DNA from: Streptomyces piniterrae
GTDB lineage: Bacteria > Actinomycetota > Actinomycetes > Streptomycetales > Streptomycetaceae
Length of the DNA: 64,000 nt
Direction of reading: 5' to 3'
NCBI RefSeq assembly: GCF_005048155.1
Contig: NZ_SUMB01000006.1
Location: forward strand, 310,001 to 374,000
Shown here: positions 7,216-15,927 of the stretch, piece by piece
How positions within the stretch are numbered: the stretch's first letter is position 1
How the letters are laid out: every line of letters starts with the position of its first letter
Program-made: the position numbers and the translations under genes
Notes under the pieces: generated by a model
What the model was told of the DNA's origin: nothing
The model's input: only the letters and a program-made list of their open reading frames with translations
The model's database searches: none

Positions 7216-9438
7216 TCACCAATCGATGTCATCCGGGGGCTCCGGTGCGTAGCCCTCGTCTGCGTAGCCCGCGTCGTCCGGCGGCTCCACCGCCCTCGGC
7301 GCACCGAGGCCCACCGGGGCCCCCGCGCCGACGTCCGCACGAGCCCCCGCACCGCCATCCCCGCCGACTGTCGTTCCCGTGCTCCCGTTTCCCCCGATCC
7401 CCGCGTCTCCCCCGTCTCCCGCGTCCCCTTCGCGGCCTGCCAGTACGTCCAGAATCTGCTGCCCGTACTTGGCGAGCTTGTTCTCGCCGACCCCGTTGAC
7501 CGAACCCAGCGCCGCCGTGGACGCCGGCCGGGCGGTGGCGATCTCCCGCAGCGTCGCGTCATGGAAGATCACATACGCGGGGACGCCCTGCTCCTTGGCC
7601 GTACGGCCGCGCCAGGCCCGCAGCGCCTCGAATACCGGAAGCGCTTCCTCGGGCAGGTCCACCGGCGCGCGCTTGCCCTTCGCCGTCCGCGTCGCCTTCG
7701 CTGCCTTTGCCTTCTCCGGCTCCCGCCGCATCGGCACCTCGCGCCGGCCGCGCAACACCTCGCCGCTCGCCTCGGTGAGCACCAACGTGCCGTAGTCACC
7801 CTCGACGGCCAGCAGCCCCTGCGCGAGCAACTGCCGTACAACGCCCCGCCATTCGGCCTCCCGCAGATCCTCCCCGATCCCGAAGACGCTCAGCCCGTCA
7901 TGATCGAACTGGATGACCTTGGCGGTCTTGCGTCCCATCAGAATGTCGATGATCTGCCCCGCCCCGAACTTCTGCCTGCGCTCGCGCTGCAGCCGCACGA
8001 TCGTCGACAGCAGCTTCTGCGCGGGCACCGTGCCGTCCCAGGTCTGCGGCGGGGTGAGGCAGGTGTCGCAGTTGCCGCACGCCTTGCCTTCCTGACCGAA
8101 GTACGCCAGCAGCCGCACCCGACGGCACTGCACCGTCTCGCACAGCGCCAGCATCGCGTCGAGATGCGCGGCCAGCCGCCGCCGGTGCGCGTCGTCGCCC
8201 TCGGACCCGTCGATCATCTTCCGCTGCTGCACCACATCCTGCAGCCCGTACGCCAGCCAGGCCGTCGACGGCTGTCCGTCCCGCCCGGCGCGCCCCGTCT
8301 CCTGGTAGTACCCCTCCACCGACTTCGGCAGATCCAGATGCGCCACGAACCGCACATCCGGCTTGTCGATCCCCATCCCGAACGCGATCGTGGCGACCAT
8401 GACCATGCCGTCCTCGCGCAGGAACCGGGCCTGGTGCTGGGCACGCGTACGGGCATCGAGCCCGGCGTGATACGGCAGCGCGTCGATCCCGTTCTGCACC
8501 AGGAACTGGGCGGTCTTCTCCACCGAGGCCCGCGAGAGGCAGTACACGATCCCCGCGTCACCGGCGTGCTCCCCGCGCAGCAGCTCCAGCAACTGCTTCT
8601 TCGGCTCGTTCTTCGCCGCGATCCGGTACTGGATGTTGGGCCGGTCGAAACTCGCCACGAAGTGCCGGGCGTCCGCCATCCGCAGCCGGGAGGTGATCTC
8701 ACCGTGCGTGGCCTCCGTCGCGGTGGCGGTCAGCGCGATCCGCGGCACCTCGGGCCAGCGCTCGTGCAGCATCGACAGCGCCAGGTAGTCCGGGCGGAAA
8801 TCGTGTCCCCACTGCGCGACACAGTGCGCCTCGTCGATCGCGAAGAGCGAGATCTTGCCCCGGTCCAGCAGGTTCAGCGTCTGCTCCACACGGAGCCGCT
8901 CCGGCGCCAGATACAGCAGATCCAGCTCCCCGGAGAGGAACTCGGCCTCCACCAGCCGCCGCTCCTCGAAGTCCTGCGTGGAGTTGAGGAATCCGGCCCG
9001 CACGCCCAGCGCCCGCAACGCGTCGACCTGGTCCTGCATCAGCGCGATGAGCGGCGAGATCACGATCCCCACGCCGCTCCGCACCAGTGCGGGAATCTGA
9101 TAGCAGAGGGACTTGCCGCCACCGGTCGGCATCAGGACGACCGCGTCCCCGCCCCCTATGACGTGCTCGATGATCTCCTGCTGACTGCCGCGGAACGCGT
9201 CGTAGCCGAACACCCGGCGCAGCACATGCACCGCCTCGCTGGTGCCCGCCCCACCCCCTTCGACACCCGACCCCGATCCCGCGCCCGTGGGGGCATCCGA
9301 GCCGGTCAGGCCATCCATGCCGACCGGGGCATCCATGCCGGTCGGGGCCTCCGCACCCGTCCCCACTCCCGGATCCCTACGCGTTCCCGGATCCATCTGC
9401 GTCTCCACGCCCACTTCCACGTCCGCCGCCTCAGCCAT
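7216..9438 (-). CDS. recQ: ATP-dependent DNA helicase RecQ
   Basis: The protein has 740 residues if it starts at ATG 9438; a longer frame to 9636 reads as shadow. The first 65 residues are a Gly/Asp/Thr-rich low-complexity tail. The helicase core follows: Walker A TGGGKS with Lys about 109, DEAH at 202-205, RecQ motif 0 region FGYDAFRGSQQEII, and helicase motif VI QETGRAGRDG. Then come the RQC zinc cluster (C-R-R ... CGNCDTC), a winged-helix segment and a C-terminal HRDC domain (VPAYVIFHDATLREIA) with a low-complexity end. It unwinds DNA 3' to 5' in recombination and repair. It lies just outside the island, so it is taken as a chromosomal gene. Confidence 0.95.
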   Translation of the reverse strand: MAEAADVEVGVETQMDPGTRRDPGVGTGAEAPTGMDAPVGMDGLTGSDAPTGAGSGSGVEGGGAGTSEAVHVLRRVFGYDAFRGSQQEIIEHVIGGGDAVVLMPTGGGKSLCYQIPALVRSGVGIVISPLIALMQDQVDALRALGVRAGFLNSTQDFEERRLVEAEFLSGELDLLYLAPERLRVEQTLNLLDRGKISLFAIDEAHCVAQWGHDFRPDYLALSMLHERWPEVPRIALTATATEATHGEITSRLRMADARHFVASFDRPNIQYRIAAKNEPKKQLLELLRGEHAGDAGIVYCLSRASVEKTAQFLVQNGIDALPYHAGLDARTRAQHQARFLREDGMVMVATIAFGMGIDKPDVRFVAHLDLPKSVEGYYQETGRAGRDGQPSTAWLAYGLQDVVQQRKMIDGSEGDDAHRRRLAAHLDAMLALCETVQCRRVRLLAYFGQEGKACGNCDTCLTPPQTWDGTVPAQKLLSTIVRLQRERRQKFGAGQIIDILMGRKTAKVIQFDHDGLSVFGIGEDLREAEWRGVVRQLLAQGLLAVEGDYGTLVLTEASGEVLRGRREVPMRREPEKAKAAKATRTAKGKRAPVDLPEEALPVFEALRAWRGRTAKEQGVPAYVIFHDATLREIATARPASTAALGSVNGVGENKLAKYGQQILDVLAGREGDAGDGGDAGIGGNGSTGTTVGGDGGAGARADVGAGAPVGLGAPRAVEPPDDAGYADEGYAPEPPDDIDW

Positions 9439-9670
9439 CCCTGAAGCGTACGAGCTACCGCACGCTCGCCGCGCGGCCTGTGGATAACTCCCCGCACACA
9501 GGGACGACGACCGGATCCCGACCGACAGGCTCAAACCCGCCGGCGCCGCAGTAAGGCCGCCCGGACCTTCCACACGTTCGGCACCAGCCACACAAACGGC
9601 CCCGGACAAAAAGCCCGAGGCCGACTGGTCCGCCACCCGGGGATACTGCGGGCCGGCGGGTTACTGCATG

Positions 9671-9714
9671 GTGCCCCCGGCAGGATTCGAACCTGCGACA
9701 CCCGCTTTAGGAGA
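9671..9714. repeat. Attachment site copy (displaced 3' end of tRNA-Arg)
   Basis: These 44 bp are identical to 24601-24644, covering the acceptor, T-arm and anticodon-loop part of tRNA-Arg(CCT). After position 9714 the match to the tRNA stops. The copy cannot form a tRNA because the 5' half is absent. It marks the distal junction of the island. Confidence 0.9.
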
Positions 9715-9844
9715 AAGCGGGGAAAGATTCCGAGCCTTCGGGAGACTTTCCGAGTCTCGGCGAGTGTCATTCGTTAGGGGCCTGACGTGCACTTTCCTGT
9801 TTTACAGAGTCTCGGCGAGAATCACCGAGGGGGTTTTGTGGACT

Positions 9845-10560
9845 CTATGTGGACTCTCGGGGGCAGAAGGCCTTGAGCATTCGAACAGGCTCCTGCGGCG
9901 GCACCATCACCTTCAGCACCTGGGCCGCAACGTCCTCCGGCGAGTGCTGATAGATCCACGTCACCTTGGACCCGCGATCATGACCCATGACCGTCTGGGG
10001 TCCTCCTCGTCGATGCCGAGTTCCTTGAGCCACGTCGCGAAGACGTGCCGTAGAGCGTGCACCCGCGGCCACCACTCGTCCCGGCCTGTCGCCGGATTGG
10101 TCACCTTCCGGGCGGGCCCGGCGTCCTGGATCGCCGGAACCCACGTGCGCCGGAAGTTATGCCGCGTCAGCACCCCGCCCTGGGGCCCCGGAAGACGAGT
10201 TCTTCGGGGTGCAGGTCGCGGCCGTCGCTGATGGGGGACCCGGTGTCCTTCGGTCTCCATCGGGCCAGCATCGTCTTCACGGCCTCGATGGCCTCTGGGA
10301 GGAGCAGCACCGTGCGGAAGCCCGCGACGGACTTCGGTGCAGCTTGCGGAAGAGCGTCCCCGGTCCTCGCTGAGCACAGCACATCCTTCACCTTGAGGTG
10401 CTTAGTCTCTTGGCCGATGTCAGCCCACCGCAGGCCAGTTGCCTCGCCCACCGGAGTCCGGTGTGTTCCAGGAACACGAGGATCGGCCGGTAGTACATAG
10501 GCGTGTGCTCACGGGCGAGCGCGCACAGCTCCCGCGTCGGCGTGCTTCGCCGACGAGTCG
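9845..10560 (-). pseudogene. Tyrosine-recombinase integrase remnant (at least three frameshifts)
   Basis: The integrase can be followed along the minus strand through several frames: YYRPILVFLEHTGLRW near 10440-10500, then EATGLRWADIGQETKHLKV to 10167, then HNFRRTWVPAI and ALRHVFATWLKELGI in another frame near 10020-10170, then VMGHDRGSKVTWIYQH to the stop at 9845. The HALRHVFATWL box (H-x-x-R) and the final GH...Y (catalytic Tyr in WIYQH) belong to the family. Each step needs a frame change, so no active protein is made from the sequence as given. Confidence 0.85.
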
Positions 10561-10773
10561 GGCAAGGCGCTCCAGTCGCGGAAAGCCCGGGCCTGGTGCC
10601 GGCCCGGTCACACGCCTCGCGTCATCTCGCTCGCCGGTCTGGTCCGACGCAAGCGTGGTCACGGCCCCCCTCGCCGGGGGGCGCGGGCCGCCATCCAGAA
10701 CAGGTTCAGCTGCGTGGGGAATAGCACTGCAGGGCAGGCTGCGCTAGGAGCAGTTATCCCCGGGCAGGGAACA

Positions 10774-11328
10774 TCACCTGGGGGCAGGAGGAGGGGGATG
10801 CTGGGCCGTCGGCTGAGGGGAGTCTGCGAGGTCTCTGTCCGTCGCCTGGATGACGGCGTTGAACAGCCAGAGCAGGCGGTAGGCCCGGGCGGCACCGAGG
10901 ATCAGGACACCTTCCACCGCCCAGTGGACGCCCCCAGGGTCGGTCTCGGTAGTGTCGAGGGCGGTTGCGAGCAGGCAGACGCCGGAGATGAGCAGGGTGG
11001 CCGATAGGACGCTCACCCAGTTCCGCCGGAACTGTGAGGCCAGGTGGGGTGCGGTGCGCAGGACCCGCATCCGGCGGCCGGTGGCGGAAGCGTACTGAGC
11101 AATAGCGGCAGTGACGAAGCTGCCAACTAGTGCGACGACGGTGGCACCGGTGGTGTAGATCGTCAAGCGTTGTTCGCGGCCAGGTGCACCGAGGATGTCG
11201 CCGCGTTCGGTTAGTACGACCAACAGACCGTGCCCGGCGAGGACGACAGCAGTCAGCAGCCAGTCCGCCGCCGGTCGTGACCGCCAGCCGTTCAGAAGTC
11301 TGCGTAGCGTTTCCAATAGCCTCGGCAT
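10774..11328 (-). CDS. Four-helix membrane protein of unknown function
   Basis: The protein has 184 residues from ATG 11328, with a strong GGGAGGG site. Four membrane helices are visible: WLLTAVVLAGHGLLVVL, TGATVVALVGSFVTAAIA, VSVLSATLLISGVCLLA and a last one around VEGVLILGAARAYRLLWLF. The C-terminus is a Pro/Gln-rich cytoplasmic tail. It starts 54 bp after the stop of the gene at 11383-12357 and probably shares its transcript. I do not recognise the family. Small membrane proteins in defence loci are often pore-forming effectors; that role is only an inference from context. Confidence 0.6.
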   Translation of the reverse strand: MPRLLETLRRLLNGWRSRPAADWLLTAVVLAGHGLLVVLTERGDILGAPGREQRLTIYTTGATVVALVGSFVTAAIAQYASATGRRMRVLRTAPHLASQFRRNWVSVLSATLLISGVCLLATALDTTETDPGGVHWAVEGVLILGAARAYRLLWLFNAVIQATDRDLADSPQPTAQHPPPPAPR

Positions 11329-11382
11329 TCCCGTCCCTCCCCCGCGCGCCCACCAGGGCTTTCGCCCCAGCTGCCCTCCAGG

Positions 11383-12357
11383 CTAGAGGTCGGCACTGAC
11401 AGCGGCCCGCAGCACCCTTTCGTTCTCGTGGGAGACGCGCTCCAGCTTGTTCAGGGCCACCTGGAGGTCGATGGCGTGGCCGTCGCTGGAGGAGAACGGC
11501 ACGACGCACTTAGCGGTGATGCGTTCGCTGACGAAGTCGATCTTCTCGTCGTCGGCCTCGCTGTGCCACGCCTCCATACGGGCCCGCGCGGCGGCGGTGT
11601 CGACGGCGTCGGAGTTGTCCAGCCAGTCCTCGATGTCGCCCGCGAGCACCCGCGTCGAGCCGAGGAGTTGGTTGTGGCCGCGGGCGCGGCGGCGCGGCGA
11701 GAGGGCGCCGGGTTTCTTTGGCACCTCCAGGGTCAGGGTGATCACCATGTCCGGGTTGTCCTCGTGCAGGCGGCTCAGAGCGGTGCCGAGGTCGGAGCTG
11801 GCGCGCAGAGCAGTAGGGCTGTCGGGCGGCTCGGGGGCGATCCGTACGGTCAGCTTCTCGATGGCCGCTGCGTGCGCAAGCTTCTCCCGGGAACGCGCGT
11901 TGACCACTGGCCGCAACTCGATGTTGCGCGTCTCGGGGGCAGCGACGTGCATGTCGTTCAGCCAGCGCTTCAGGGCCTGGGCGCGTGGGGCCGAGATGCC
12001 GCCGGCCATGGTGGCGACGACGTTGCCGAAGGGCGGGAAGTACACCGTGGTGACGTCCACCAGCTCCTTGTCGGCGGCCAGTTGGAGGTGGCTGAGAGTG
12101 CCGTCGACGTGGTCGATGAGCTGCGGTACATCTTGGCGGACTTTGGCGAGGAGCAGGTGCGGGGTGGTCTGGTGGGGGTCGACGGCGCCGATCAGGATCT
12201 CGTCGCCCGTGCGTACGGTGCGCTGTGCGGGTGGCTGGGTGCACAGGCGGCGGATGTGTGCTCCCCAGTCGCGCAGCGGGAGGCGGGATGTGGCAGGGGC
12301 TTCGGCATCGGCGATCTCGTAGAAGTGGACGACTCTGTCCTTGTTGCGTGCGGCCAT
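11383..12357 (-). CDS. Uncharacterised island protein (possibly DUF6731-like)
   Basis: The protein has 324 residues from ATG 12357 (MAARNKDRVVHFYEIAD). Upstream in-frame codons to 12423 look non-coding. The protein is soluble and mixed alpha/beta, with segments such as TGDEILIGAVDPHQTTPHLLLAKV, VTTVYFPPFGNVVATMAGG and a late ERITAKCVVPFSSS. It resembles the proteins I know as DUF6731, which occur in mobile elements, but this is from memory. It begins after a hairpin that follows the DUF499 gene and is followed by the four-helix membrane protein, so the two may form a separate two-gene unit. Confidence 0.55.
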   Translation of the reverse strand: MAARNKDRVVHFYEIADAEAPATSRLPLRDWGAHIRRLCTQPPAQRTVRTGDEILIGAVDPHQTTPHLLLAKVRQDVPQLIDHVDGTLSHLQLAADKELVDVTTVYFPPFGNVVATMAGGISAPRAQALKRWLNDMHVAAPETRNIELRPVVNARSREKLAHAAAIEKLTVRIAPEPPDSPTALRASSDLGTALSRLHEDNPDMVITLTLEVPKKPGALSPRRRARGHNQLLGSTRVLAGDIEDWLDNSDAVDTAAARARMEAWHSEADDEKIDFVSERITAKCVVPFSSSDGHAIDLQVALNKLERVSHENERVLRAAVSADL

Positions 12358-12434
12358 GCCTATGCTCCCCGTGGTGATCTTGGACGCCGTCGGTCGGCCA
12401 GCGTATCGAGAGTGCTGGCGCACGCCGAAACGAT

Positions 12435-12472
12435 CAGGCCAGGCCGGGTGAGTACGGCCCCGGCCTGGCCTG
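12435..12472 (-). terminator. Hairpin between DUF499 gene and the downstream pair
   Basis: Perfect 14-bp arms (CAGGCCAGGCCGGG at 12435-12448 and its complement at 12459-12472) enclose a 10-base loop. The hairpin lies ten bases past the stop of the DUF499 gene in the direction of transcription. No T-run follows, as is common in Streptomyces. It may end or reduce transcription before the next gene. Confidence 0.7.
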
Positions 12473-12482
12473 GCCTGTGACC

Positions 12483-15400
12483 CTACTCTTCCTCGAACTT
12501 GGGCTGCAGTTTCAGGGTGTTGGCGTTTTCGGTGAGGGTGCGCACCTTGTCGGCGGGGAAGCCGCCAGGTACGGTCGCCTGGATCTCGACCGTGATCTCG
12601 ACATCGGCCCCGATGGCTTCGAGGTGCTGGAGTATCTCGAAGGCGTATTTGGTGGCGTGCTTGCTGTACTGCTCGGTGTCGAGCCGGGCGTGGGCATAGA
12701 AGCGGGTCGGGACGCGGGGCAGCGGGGTCGGGGCCGGAGCGCCGGGGCCGGGACGCGGCGACTCCGTCGGGCCGCCAGAGCCCTGCCGTGTTTCGTCGTC
12801 CTGGTCCTGGGTGGCTGGTTCGTGGTGGCGGGCCGCCGCAGCCAGGTCGGCCTCTTCCTGCGCTACGGCGATATCGGCCCGCACTAGCAGGGTGCTGTCG
12901 GTGATCTGGCCGAAGGAGACTCCCCGGCAGGGCAAGACGAGGCCCTGATAGCGGCCGGTGGCTGGGTCATGGCCGGTGGCGAGGGCGAAACCGTCGCTCT
13001 CCCAGGTGATGTGGTTCAGGACGTCCTCGATGCCCTGGTCGAGGACGCTGCGGTCGCGTAGCCGGTTCATGTAGGGGTACTTGGTGTGCAGCTCCCACAG
13101 GCGGCCGACGGAGATGTGGCCGTCGCGGTCCCACTCCTGGGCCAGCGCGTCCTTGATCCGCTGGTGGAGGACGGCGGGGGCCTGCTGGAGGTAGAGCATG
13201 CCCTGGCGCTTGAGACGTTCGCCGACCTGGAGGGCGGCGTCGTCGATGGTGGACAGGTCCACCTTGAAGTCGACCCACTCGATCTTGGCGCCGGGGATCT
13301 GCTCGGGGACGAGGACCCACCGGTAGGCCTTGCCGAGACGGAGGCTGACCGTTTCGTCGGCCTTCTCCATGCGGGATCTGGCCTGGGTCCGCTGACTGTC
13401 AGTCAGGTCGAGCTGGAGGTGCTGCTGGAGCACTTGCTTCCAGCCCAGGTACTCGCGGACAGCCTCGGCGACCTCCTCGATCTCCTTGCGGTCGGGGGCG
13501 AGGAAGATGAGGGCGTTGCGGTGCTGCCGGGTGCTGGAACGGTGCTGGTTGAGTGCCTCCTGGGCGAAGTGCAAGGCCTCGGTGTCGGGCACGCCCTTAG
13601 CGTTGCGGTGGGCGAAGCGGGGGTGCACCAGAACCAGGCGAGCGCCGTCGTTGTCCGCGATGTCACTCGCAGGCAGGGGCGCAGCGTGGACAGCGGTGAA
13701 GAACTGGCCACGCACGCTCTGCACCGGGCTGAGCCGGCGCACCACGTCCGCCCACACCTTGTCGGGGTCGTCGAGGAGCTTATCCGCCGCCTCCTTGGCG
13801 GTGCGGGTGATGTTGGCGTGGATGTCGTACCAGTGACGTTCGCCGTCGCCGTAGAGATAGGTGGAACGGTCGGCGAGGGCGTTGAGCGCGGTGCGGAAGT
13901 TGCCGAGGGGTTCGCCGGGGATCGCCATGCCGAGCCGGATGTGCGCCTCGGACAGGCCCTTGCGGGCAGCGTGCACGCGTGGTGCGGAGCCCATGAAGAC
14001 GGTGCGGGCGACGCGTCGGCTCATGCCGCGCTGCCCGAGGACGGGCTTCTCGGCGTCCACGGCGGCCGGGGTGGAGTCGGGTCCGTCGACGTCAGCGTCG
14101 ATGATCGGCTTCCAGCTGTCCTCCAGGTAGTACGTCAGCTCCTGGTTGACACGGGTGTCGTGTATCGGCACGTCGCCGGGCATGATCATGGGGCTCTGGT
14201 TCTGGTCCCGCCACAGAGCATGGATGACGGTGCTCATCAGCCGCAGCACGCCCCGGGTGCGCTGGAACTTGGGGAGCGTGGACCAGTCCTCGTAGAACCG
14301 GGCGAACAGCTCCGGGTGGATGGGGTACGTCGACTTGATCCGCCGCTCGTAATCCATGGTGTCGCAGCCAGCTGGGAACTCGCGCTTCTCGGTGCCGTAG
14401 AACTGCGTGTAGAGCCGCGCCACCTTGTTTATCTCCGCCTGGACATTGGCGGTGGGGGTCTGAAAGAGACGGCGGCGCACGATCTCGAAGGATTCGTCGG
14501 AGCTCGCGGGCCGCCATGTGTCGGCCTTGCGGTGGACGACGTTCTGCAGCCGCTCCAGAGCGGTGCGGTTGTTCTCCCCGCCGATGTCGTATTGGTCGGC
14601 GGCGCTGATCTCTCCGGTCACGGAGGCCGGGATGGAGACCAGCAACTGGGCCCCGTCAACGGAAGCGACCGCCTCGGTGAGGGACTGCGCGAAGGAGAAG
14701 TGCGACTCGAAGGATCCGGCCGGCAGATTGTCGGTGCCAAGCAGCGGACCCGCATACTGCACCCATTCGTCGATGAGAATGACGCAGGGAGCGTAGGCGG
14801 CGATCAGGTCCTGCAGCAGGGCGGTGCCGGGGCTGGTGCTGGTGCGGTCGGCCTCGGCGATGATGTCGTACGCCTGCTTGCCGCCAAGCCCCCAGGCAAG
14901 CTGGCCCCACATGGTGTTGACTGTGGTGCCATCGGGCTTGACGTCGGCCTGTCCGATGCCCAGTTCGTTGCCGACCAGCACGGCCCGGTGCACCAGCCCG
15001 CCGGGCAGCCCGCCGCCGGGCGCGGTGGCGATGAGCTCTTGGAGATCCTGCGGCAGCCGGTTCACCTGCAGGCCCGGCGCATACAGGTGGTACAGCGCCA
15101 TCATCGAGTGGGTCTTGCCGCCACCGAAGTTCGTCTGGAGGTTAATGATGGGGGCGGCGTTCGTGTCGCCGCTGATACGGCGCAGTGACTTGGAGAGCAG
15201 TTCTTGGAGACCCTCGGTGAGATACGTCCGCTGGAAGAACTCTTCCGGTTCCGTGTACTCGGCGGCACCCTCCCCGCGCGCCACCCGCCACAGGTCGGCG
15301 GCGAATTCGGAGGCGTTGAAGTCGCCGCGTGCCACGTCCGGGTGCGGGGTGAGCACATCGCGCCAAGGCCGTAGCCCCTCGGCGGCCACGCTCGGCACCG

Positions 15401-15857
15401 CGCGCGCCCGGCGGGCCGCCTTCTTCGTCTCTTCCTCCGTCACCTGCCGGTGCAGCGCCTGCCGGGACTCGCGGACCTGGTCGACGAGAGTGGCGTCCGC
15501 GTGCACGGCCCGCAGTAGCCGCTCCCCCGTGTCCAAGGCACGCAGGGCGTCGTCCGCGGAGAACGACCCGTTATGCGCCCACCGATTGCGTACGTCGTTC
15601 AGCTCGCTGGCGAACCCACGGGCACTGCCCGGCAGCAGATGCCGGAAGTAGCTGCTCCAGTACCGCTGGAGGAGATTCAGCAAGAACTGCGGGTCCTGCC
15701 TGCCGATCTGCCTCCCCTGCCCCCTGGCCTCGCTCTCCGCGTCCTCGAACCAGCTGTCGCCCTGCCGCCTGACCATCTCCCGTTCCAAGAAGGGCAACAG
15801 CCCCTCCGCGAGGGTGTTGATCATGTGGTTGACGCGGTCTCGGTTGTTCACCGCCAT
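12483..15857 (-). CDS. DUF499 AAA-type ATPase with N-terminal Swt1-like HEPN domain
   Basis: The protein has 1124 residues from ATG 15857 (MAVNNRDRVNHMINTLAEGL). The first 100 residues form a HEPN-like helical domain ending in the R-x4-H motif RNRWAH (Arg90, His95), the usual metal-free RNase signature. A P-loop follows (NFGGGKTHSMMALYH, Lys about 248), with a Walker B-like CVILIDEWVQY further on. The C-terminal third carries charged helices and the DUF499-type domain. DUF499 proteins occur with DUF1156 methyltransferases and helicases in defence islands. The intact HEPN motif suggests that it could act as an RNA-cleaving toxin controlled by the ATPase. The methyltransferase gene lies 70 bp upstream in the same operon. 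Confidence 0.85.
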   Translation of the reverse strand: MAVNNRDRVNHMINTLAEGLLPFLEREMVRRQGDSWFEDAESEARGQGRQIGRQDPQFLLNLLQRYWSSYFRHLLPGSARGFASELNDVRNRWAHNGSFSADDALRALDTGERLLRAVHADATLVDQVRESRQALHRQVTEEETKKAARRARAVPSVAAEGLRPWRDVLTPHPDVARGDFNASEFAADLWRVARGEGAAEYTEPEEFFQRTYLTEGLQELLSKSLRRISGDTNAAPIINLQTNFGGGKTHSMMALYHLYAPGLQVNRLPQDLQELIATAPGGGLPGGLVHRAVLVGNELGIGQADVKPDGTTVNTMWGQLAWGLGGKQAYDIIAEADRTSTSPGTALLQDLIAAYAPCVILIDEWVQYAGPLLGTDNLPAGSFESHFSFAQSLTEAVASVDGAQLLVSIPASVTGEISAADQYDIGGENNRTALERLQNVVHRKADTWRPASSDESFEIVRRRLFQTPTANVQAEINKVARLYTQFYGTEKREFPAGCDTMDYERRIKSTYPIHPELFARFYEDWSTLPKFQRTRGVLRLMSTVIHALWRDQNQSPMIMPGDVPIHDTRVNQELTYYLEDSWKPIIDADVDGPDSTPAAVDAEKPVLGQRGMSRRVARTVFMGSAPRVHAARKGLSEAHIRLGMAIPGEPLGNFRTALNALADRSTYLYGDGERHWYDIHANITRTAKEAADKLLDDPDKVWADVVRRLSPVQSVRGQFFTAVHAAPLPASDIADNDGARLVLVHPRFAHRNAKGVPDTEALHFAQEALNQHRSSTRQHRNALIFLAPDRKEIEEVAEAVREYLGWKQVLQQHLQLDLTDSQRTQARSRMEKADETVSLRLGKAYRWVLVPEQIPGAKIEWVDFKVDLSTIDDAALQVGERLKRQGMLYLQQAPAVLHQRIKDALAQEWDRDGHISVGRLWELHTKYPYMNRLRDRSVLDQGIEDVLNHITWESDGFALATGHDPATGRYQGLVLPCRGVSFGQITDSTLLVRADIAVAQEEADLAAAARHHEPATQDQDDETRQGSGGPTESPRPGPGAPAPTPLPRVPTRFYAHARLDTEQYSKHATKYAFEILQHLEAIGADVEITVEIQATVPGGFPADKVRTLTENANTLKLQPKFEEE

Positions 15858-15927
15858 GGTGCGGGTGTCCTGCCTTTCCGGGCCTGTACGGGATGAGGAT
15901 GTCAGTATCTGCGGGAGGGCTCGGCGT

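Noticed and set aside
9671..9714. A second tRNA gene
   Set aside because: Only the 3' half matches; the 5' half and D-arm are missing, so it is an attachment-site copy.
9845..10560. Functional integrase
   Set aside because: The family motifs are split over three or more frames, so no complete protein results from the sequence given.
13086..15188. A 700-codon plus-strand frame opposite the DUF499 gene
   Set aside because: It mirrors the codon pattern of the opposite strand; the minus-strand frame has P-loop and HEPN motifs, the plus frame none.
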